Below are positions 59,812-64,000 of a stretch of DNA of 64,000 nt, piece after piece; within the stretch, counting starts at the first letter, position 1, and the number at the start of each line of letters is the position of its first letter. Under the pieces are notes generated by a model. It did not search any database. It had not been told where the DNA came from and saw nothing but the letters and a program-made list of their open reading frames with translations. A program made the position numbers and the translations under genes. This stretch comes from Mesostigma viride (Eukaryota; Streptophyta; Mesostigmatophyceae; Mesostigmatales; Mesostigmataceae). The stretch lies in the NCBI GenBank assembly GCA_009746045.1, contig RPFO01000017.1:2600040-2664039 (forward strand), read 5' to 3'.

Positions 59812-59930
59812 ATGAATTAATTAATTAAAAACTCATGCTCCCGTAACTTGGGGAGTCACGAAACACCGGAGTGCCTGTATATGCACAACAGGAAGAAAGG
59901 GCAGAGACCCCCTTTCTCCCTTAAATTATG
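59812..59930 (-). repeat. LINE-like 3' end with hairpin and (TTAA)n tail
   Basis: Tail TTAATTAATTAAAA at about 59819, then CTCCCGTAACTTGGGGAG at 59838-59855, then a stretch (AAAGGGCAGAGACCCCC) shared with about 19566-19583. Confidence 0.6.
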
Positions 59931-60218
59931 CAGACATGCATGCAACAGCACAGGATAGACGATCCGGCAAGTTCTGTGGGTGCAATAAGACCCGTGTGAG
60001 CATATCATAACAAGGAGCGTGGACAAGTGAGCTAATCATAGCCAGGACATATAGCATGGCTGGCCGTACAAGGGCTAAGCTAAGGCTATGGCTGGTTGTG
60101 GACCGTGCGTTAGCGGTGCACGTGACTAGGTATGGTGGCAAGGCTAGGCAAACATTCTAGGCACTCATGGCTGCCATGGCGGCAGTGACTACCAATGATT
60201 ACAAGCTAGGCTATTCTT

Positions 60219-61275
60219 TCAATGATTACAAGCTAGGCTATTCTTGCCCGCAGGCGGCGTCCACATTTTGTGGTTGATCATCAGGTCCCCGCCCCTCCAG
60301 CACACCTTGGGCTTCTGGGGGTCCTGCTTGTGGCGGAGGTATTCAGGCCACAGGTCGCGTCGCTGCTGCTGCTGGGCGGGGGTCAGGTCGTTGTCCAGCG
60401 TCCAGGTGAGGTCGTGCAACCTAGCTCTTGCGACGAGAAAGGAACCGCTGCTTGTCCTCAGGGGAGGGAAAGGTACGTGAGCAGGACTGGTGGGGGGGCC
60501 GCGCCTTGTCCCGTGAGTGGGGATCGAAGGCGGTGGCACCCACACAGGTCTACCTGACACCTACCAGGCCCATGAGGGTAAGAAGCTGGTCCTTGACCTC
60601 GTCGGCAAGGGTGGTTGACGTCTCACCTGGCTTCTGGGGGAAACGACGCAGCACCACTCCGGGCATTCGCGGCCAGCGCGGTCGGTGCCGGCCTCCTGTT
60701 GTTTTGCCTGGCGAAGGTTCTCAAGCTCTCGGAGTTTCATAGCGATGGTGTCAGTGGTTGACCGGCGGTCGCTGACCGCAGCAGCTAGCTATAGGTCCGT
60801 GTAGGAGTCGGCGGCGAGAGGCTATCATCTGCCGGCTGGGTGGGCTGGGCTGCGATGATACCTAGTTGGCCGTCTGCGCTGCAATCGCCGGGACCTGCGC
60901 GGCCAGGGCGTCGGTTTGGGCGGTGATGGCTTCTAGCTTCTTGACGAGCAGGCCGCACTTGACCTCCACCTGATTTAGGCGAGAGACAAGTGCAGCCTGC
61001 GCCTCAGATGCCTGCGCCGCGGTCTGCAGCGCCGTGAACTGAGGTTGGAGCTTGTGGACGACCTAGCTTGGCTTCCACACTTTGGAGATCCGGGCCTCCA
61101 CCGTGTTGAGCGTTGTGTTCAGCGAGGTCAGCTTCTCGGCCAACGGCCAGGTCACGTGCTCCTCCAACACTGCACGGATGTCATCCTTGCAGAGGGAGGG
61201 AGCCGATGTGGCATGCAGCCGGCTGCGCAGGCCGGGCTCGGCTGCCCGGGAGCTTAGCGATGAGGTCGTGTTCAG
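60219..61275 (-). mobile_element. LINE ORF1-like region, second copy, degraded
   Basis: On the minus strand the block at 60440-60240 reads TLDNDLTPAQQQQRRDLW, EYLRHKQ, then KVCWRGGDLMINHK, a typical C-terminal end of L1-type ORF1 proteins and more complete than at 24870-25295. Upstream blocks (60600-61270) are broken by stops in all frames, but the composition (Leu, Glu, Ala) suggests a former coiled coil. Confidence 0.65.
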
Positions 61276-61346
61276 TTAGCTGGTAGAAGCTGAAAAGGAT
61301 TAAATGAAATTAAATTATGACATGCCTCCGTTGGGAGATCATGTAT

Positions 61347-61376
61347 CAAGGAGACAACCAGCGCAGGCCAGAAATC
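61347..61376 (+). repeat. 30-bp SINE-body fragment with 14-bp flanking duplication
   Basis: The insert matches about 18384-18414 of the SINE-like repeat. GGGAGATCATGTAT occurs directly on both sides (61333-61346 and 61377-61390), while related LINE ends have it only once. Confidence 0.7.
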
Positions 61377-61446
61377 GGGAGATCATGTATAGCACATATT
61401 CCTTGCTGGGTGGGTGGAGGTGGGAGAAGACGCGTAATCGAACTAT

Positions 61447-61472
61447 AAACCTAACCCTAAACCTAACCCTAA
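61447..61472. repeat. Telomere-like CCTAA/CCCTAAA stretch
   Basis: Two units of CCTAACCCTAAA or a close form replace unrelated UTR sequence found in the sister LINE copy at 33780-33800. Too short to be a telomere. Confidence 0.55.
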
Positions 61473-61622
61473 GCTAGATCTAGTATAGAAAATCCTAACT
61501 ACACTACTCAGCAAAACGCCCCTTCCTCTTGGGGGGGGGGGGGCTTGCCGACAGGGGCTGGCGTGTGAGCCCGGACAATCTTCTGCCACCGCTTCTTGTT
61601 CTGCATGGCAGGCCAAAGAATA

Positions 61623-61683
61623 ATCAATCAATTAATTAATTAATTAAAGACTCGTGCTCCCGTTGGGGAGTCACGGAGCATTA
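61623..61683 (-). repeat. LINE 3'-end hairpin and (TTAA)n tail
   Basis: ATTAATTAATTAATTAA then CTCCCGTTGGGGAG at 61657-61670. On the minus strand it lies downstream of the (CATC)n array and of the LINE C-terminus at 62166-62480, so all three likely belong to one element. Confidence 0.6.
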
Positions 61684-61688
61684 ACCCC

Positions 61689-62077
61689 GATGGATGGATG
61701 GATGGATGGATGGATGGATGGATGGATGGATGGATGGATGGATGGATGGATGGATGGATGGATGGATGGATGGATGGATGGATGGATGGATGGATGGATG
61801 GATGGATGGATGGATGGATGGATGGATGGATGGATGGATGGATGGATGGATGGATGGATGGATGGATGGATGGATGGATGGATGGATGGATGGATGGATG
61901 GATGGATATATGGATGGATGGATGGATGGATGGATGGATGGATGGATGGATGGATGGATGGATGGATGGATGGATGGATGGATGGATGGATGGATGGATG
62001 GATGGATGGATGGATGGATGGATGGATGGATGGATGGATGGATGGATGGATGGATGGATGGATGGATGGATGGATGG
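61689..62077. repeat. (GATG)n array, about 97 units
   Basis: Perfect GATG repeats apart from one GATA unit at about 61906. On the minus strand, (CATC)n sits in what looks like a LINE 3' UTR. Met-Asp-Gly-Trp frames are artefacts. Confidence 0.97.
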
Positions 62078-62165
62078 GTGCTAACAGTCCTACCGGTCTA
62101 TCATCTATCTACAACAGCTATCTACAACATCTATCTTACTAAAGCTATCAACAGATCAACTCTAC

Positions 62166-62480
62166 CCTAGGGGACCTGTCTGGCGTGCTTCCCGTATGTT
62201 TGCACATGCGGGCGCTTCCCCACGGGGGGGGGCTCGTTGTCCTCTATGACCTGGGCCCACTTGGCCTTGTCCATCATCTTTTTCCAAATCACGGAGAGGC
62301 CTAGCCCCCCCATGTCTAGCTCTACGAGCTGTTCTTTGAAGGTGCGGGCAGGTTGCGGCGTCTAGGATCACGGGGCCCGGCCCTGGACGTAAGGAGGTGC
62401 CGGCCAGCTAGGCTGAGCTGGGGGGGCCACGTGCGGTGTCAACCTGGTTGGTGCGTGCACTATTAAAGTGCCCTACCAGC
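62166..62480 (-). mobile_element. LINE ORF2 C-terminal fragment
   Basis: The minus strand encodes MGGLGLSVIWKKMMDKAKW and PPPVGKRPHVQTYGK before a stop at 62166. This resembles the C-terminus of LINE family 1 (LWTAMQKKKRWQKIV, PVGKPPPPKRR). Upstream, TGCGTGCACTATTAAAGTGC parallels the GHLAR region. Confidence 0.6.
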
Positions 62481-62541
62481 TGCAGGCGCCGCTGCTTACA
62501 TATAATGGTACTATAATGGTAGCTATAATGGTATTATAGCT

Positions 62542-62663
62542 GGGCGTTTGCTTTGGTTTGAGTGATTTCACTCTGCTGTAAGTAATTATATTTTTAATAT
62601 ATATATTATAAAAATATAATTACTTACAGCAGAGTGAAATCACTCAAACCAAAGCAAACGCCC
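62542..62663. repeat. 122-bp palindrome: perfect 55-bp arms, 12-bp AT loop
   Basis: Left arm 62542-62596 begins GGGCGTTTGCTTTGG. The right arm 62609-62663 is its exact complement. The loop is an AT repeat. Weaker pairing continues outside (TATAGCT with AGCTATA). Probably a foldback or MITE inserted next to LINE sequence. A hairpin RNA precursor is an alternative. Confidence 0.95.
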
Positions 62664-62754
62664 ATGCAGCTATAAACCTATATACAGAGCCATGTCAAAG
62701 CTCTATACTACGATAAGACCAATGGAAGCGCCTAACCGGGGAGGAACCTAATTA

Positions 62755-63135
62755 TTAGCCCTGCTGCACCGCAAAATCAGCCCGCGTACGGCGGAGCATG
62801 ATGTCAGCCATGGCCCGAGTCAGCGCCACCGACAAGCGCTGACGCCAATATGACGTCCAGATCCGCGCCGACCATGGGGCCCGCTGGCCCTCCAGGTCCA
62901 GCCGGTCCTCCCGGAGCCGGAAACACTCCTTGAAGAAGGCGCGGAGGTCAGGGGCCCCATCAGGATGGCCCCAAACTCCTCCAGGACAAAGGGCACCACA
63001 CGATGGTGCCCGACGTCGCCGTAGGCCAGGAGCTTGGCCCGCTCCGCCCGGTCCGCCGTCAGGTAACCTGCCGTGAGGGAGGCCCCAGCCACGTGGCTAA
63101 GCCGCTAAGGGCCGCGCCACCGAAACGTCAATAAG
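62755..63135 (-). mobile_element. LINE ORF2 C-terminal fragment, another family
   Basis: The minus strand reads AERAKLLAYGDVGHHRVVP, VLEEFGA, then RQRLSVALTRAMADI and LRRTRADF, a plausible LINE tail with frame changes at about 62960. A shorter relative lies at 31688-31785. Confidence 0.5.
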
Positions 63136-63269
63136 CAGATGCCGGCAACCCCCCTAAAAGTCTGCAGCACCACGATATCCGGCCGGTGGTTGGTGATATA
63201 TAGATATGGTGATACATATATAATGGCTTTTAATACATTCTGGCATAGCCTAATCACGGTTTACGGTGT

Positions 63270-63462
63270 GACGAGCTATGATGGCTGCCGAGAATGCTCA
63301 TAACTTTTACATCCGGGCATGAAATTTGGTCGGGTACCCTGCAGTAGACGCGCATTTTGATGACTAACACGATGGTATAATTTTCAGCCGCCATCGCCCA
63401 AGATTTAGCGCAATATCATAAAACGCAGCACAGGCAGGGCTCGTATTTTCCGGAAACCAGCC
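63270..63462 (+). repeat. LINE 5' end / 5' UTR repeat, copy 3 (opposite strand)
   Basis: ATGGCTGCCGAGAATGCTCATAAC, TATAATTTTC and GCGCAATATCAT follow the same order as the complements of 26300-26470 and 55385-55510, but the copy is diverged. It directly precedes an ATG-initiated frame. Confidence 0.5.
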
Positions 63463-63996
63463 ATGGCGGAATCACCGTCAGCCACCTCCCATTCCCCCGC
63501 CGATGGGGAGGATTCAGCGCCTCACACCATTACGCCACTAGTCGACGCTGTGGAAACCATATTGCGACCCAGCCACCAGCAAACGCGGCAGCCATTACCG
63601 CCTCCTCCAAGCGGCTTTGCTGCACCCCAGCCGACGAGATGGAGAGCCAGATATCCCCCCGCCATCGTCTAGCGAGGACATGCACCCCCATTGACGACGC
63701 CATCGACAACGCTACCGACGATCGACGCTGATTTCAACCCAGCGGACTTCATGCCTGGCGAGGATGTATCCGAGCACCGGTTCTTTTCGCTCACCGCCGA
63801 GCAAGCGCAGGCTATCCTGCACCACCTGGCCGACAACAACATCGCGATCTATCTTCCTGGCACGTCCGGCGACACCATTTCAGTGGACGACAGTCCCGAT
63901 TTGGAGCTGCCCCAGCTTCGTCTTTCTGTTTTCCTGAGCTACGCGCAGGCCCCTTGCCTCCGGGCACTCATTGCCGCTTTCGAGGATGCCAATTAG
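63463..63996 (+). pseudogene. Presumed LINE ORF1 N-terminal part, interrupted by one stop
   Basis: From the ATG at 63463 (MAESPSATSHSPADG) one frame continues to TAG at 63994 with a single in-frame TAG at 63670. The first part is Pro/Ser/Thr-rich. The second contains LTAEQAQAILHHLADNNIAIYLPG, a helix-rich segment I cannot assign. It is placed as LINE ORF1 only because of the 5' UTR repeat just upstream. A decayed host gene is possible. Confidence 0.4.
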
Positions 63997-64000
63997 CACG

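Larger units (their letters stand above)
61297..61622 (-). mobile_element. LINE family 1 3' end with SINE fragment and telomere-like motif
   Basis: The complement of the C-terminal coding end (CTGCCATGCAGAACAAGAAG at about 61609) and 3' UTR of LINE family 1, with hairpin CTCCGTTGGGAG at 61326-61337 and an AAATTAAATTA tail. A 30-bp SINE-body piece (61347-61376) is flanked by a 14-bp repeat. CCTAACCCTAAACCTAACCC occupies the UTR at about 61450-61469. Confidence 0.75.

Noticed and set aside
61447-61472. True telomere or chromosome end
   Set aside because: Only two or three imperfect units, embedded in LINE sequence with DNA on both sides.
61654-62170. Met-Asp-Gly-Trp repeat frames
   Set aside because: Translation of the (GATG)n array in three frames, not a gene.
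63463-63996. Host gene at the right edge
   Set aside because: One in-frame stop and a LINE-like 5' repeat immediately upstream make a LINE ORF1 remnant more likely, though this remains uncertain.

Overview
The window is nuclear DNA from a eukaryote, most likely a green alga or a close relative; that placement is an inference. The support is spliceosomal genes with GT-AG introns of about 0.2-1.5 kb, intron-bearing tRNA-Arg(ACG) genes, long Ala/Gly/Ser-rich exons, a plant-type small GNAT protein, and a dense load of LINE, Copia and piggyBac-type elements. I cannot name the species.

Left third (1-19.2 kb): two divergent host genes. A large nuclear protein on the minus strand runs off the left edge. 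It has an ARID-like domain split over three exons and a last visible exon that stays open for 2.85 kb. On the plus strand a nine-exon nucleotide-sugar transporter (SLC35D/GDP-sugar type, 313 aa) can be read with every GT-AG junction in phase. Its introns hold a 0.9-kb polypurine tract, a (CTGCCA)n array, an array of TTGAC dyads, a MITE-like element and a SINE-like copy.

Middle (19.5-55.9 kb): a nest of mobile elements. A piggyBac element with an uninterrupted transposase lies at 19.8-23.1 kb. Beyond it are fragments of at least two LINE families and their ORF1. The order of insertion can be read from target duplications and empty sites. A minus-strand LINE was split by Copia element 1 (34176-43760, duplication CTATC) and Copia element 2 (43998-48767, duplication CCCAG). 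Each Copia element was then hit by a TTAA-flanked non-autonomous element (38792-40509 and 47197-48544). A third such element (28558-29900) sits beside an older Copia fossil. A 3.4-kb element with terminal inverted repeats (50350-53747) interrupts a second LINE. The Copia family has an unusual order, integrase before protease before reverse transcriptase, and an extra open frame that starts inside the LTR.

Right part (56-64 kb): a minus-strand cluster of four intron-containing tRNA-Arg(ACG) genes with a tRNA/SINE-like composite among them, a one-exon GNAT acetyltransferase, very long tetranucleotide arrays, LINE 3' ends and ORF1 remains, a near-perfect 122-bp palindrome, and the 5' end of another LINE at the right edge.

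A recurring theme is a short hairpin (CTCC-loop-GGAG) followed by a simple AT-rich tail at nine or more LINE 3' ends, the layout expected if the reverse transcriptase recognises its own RNA end.
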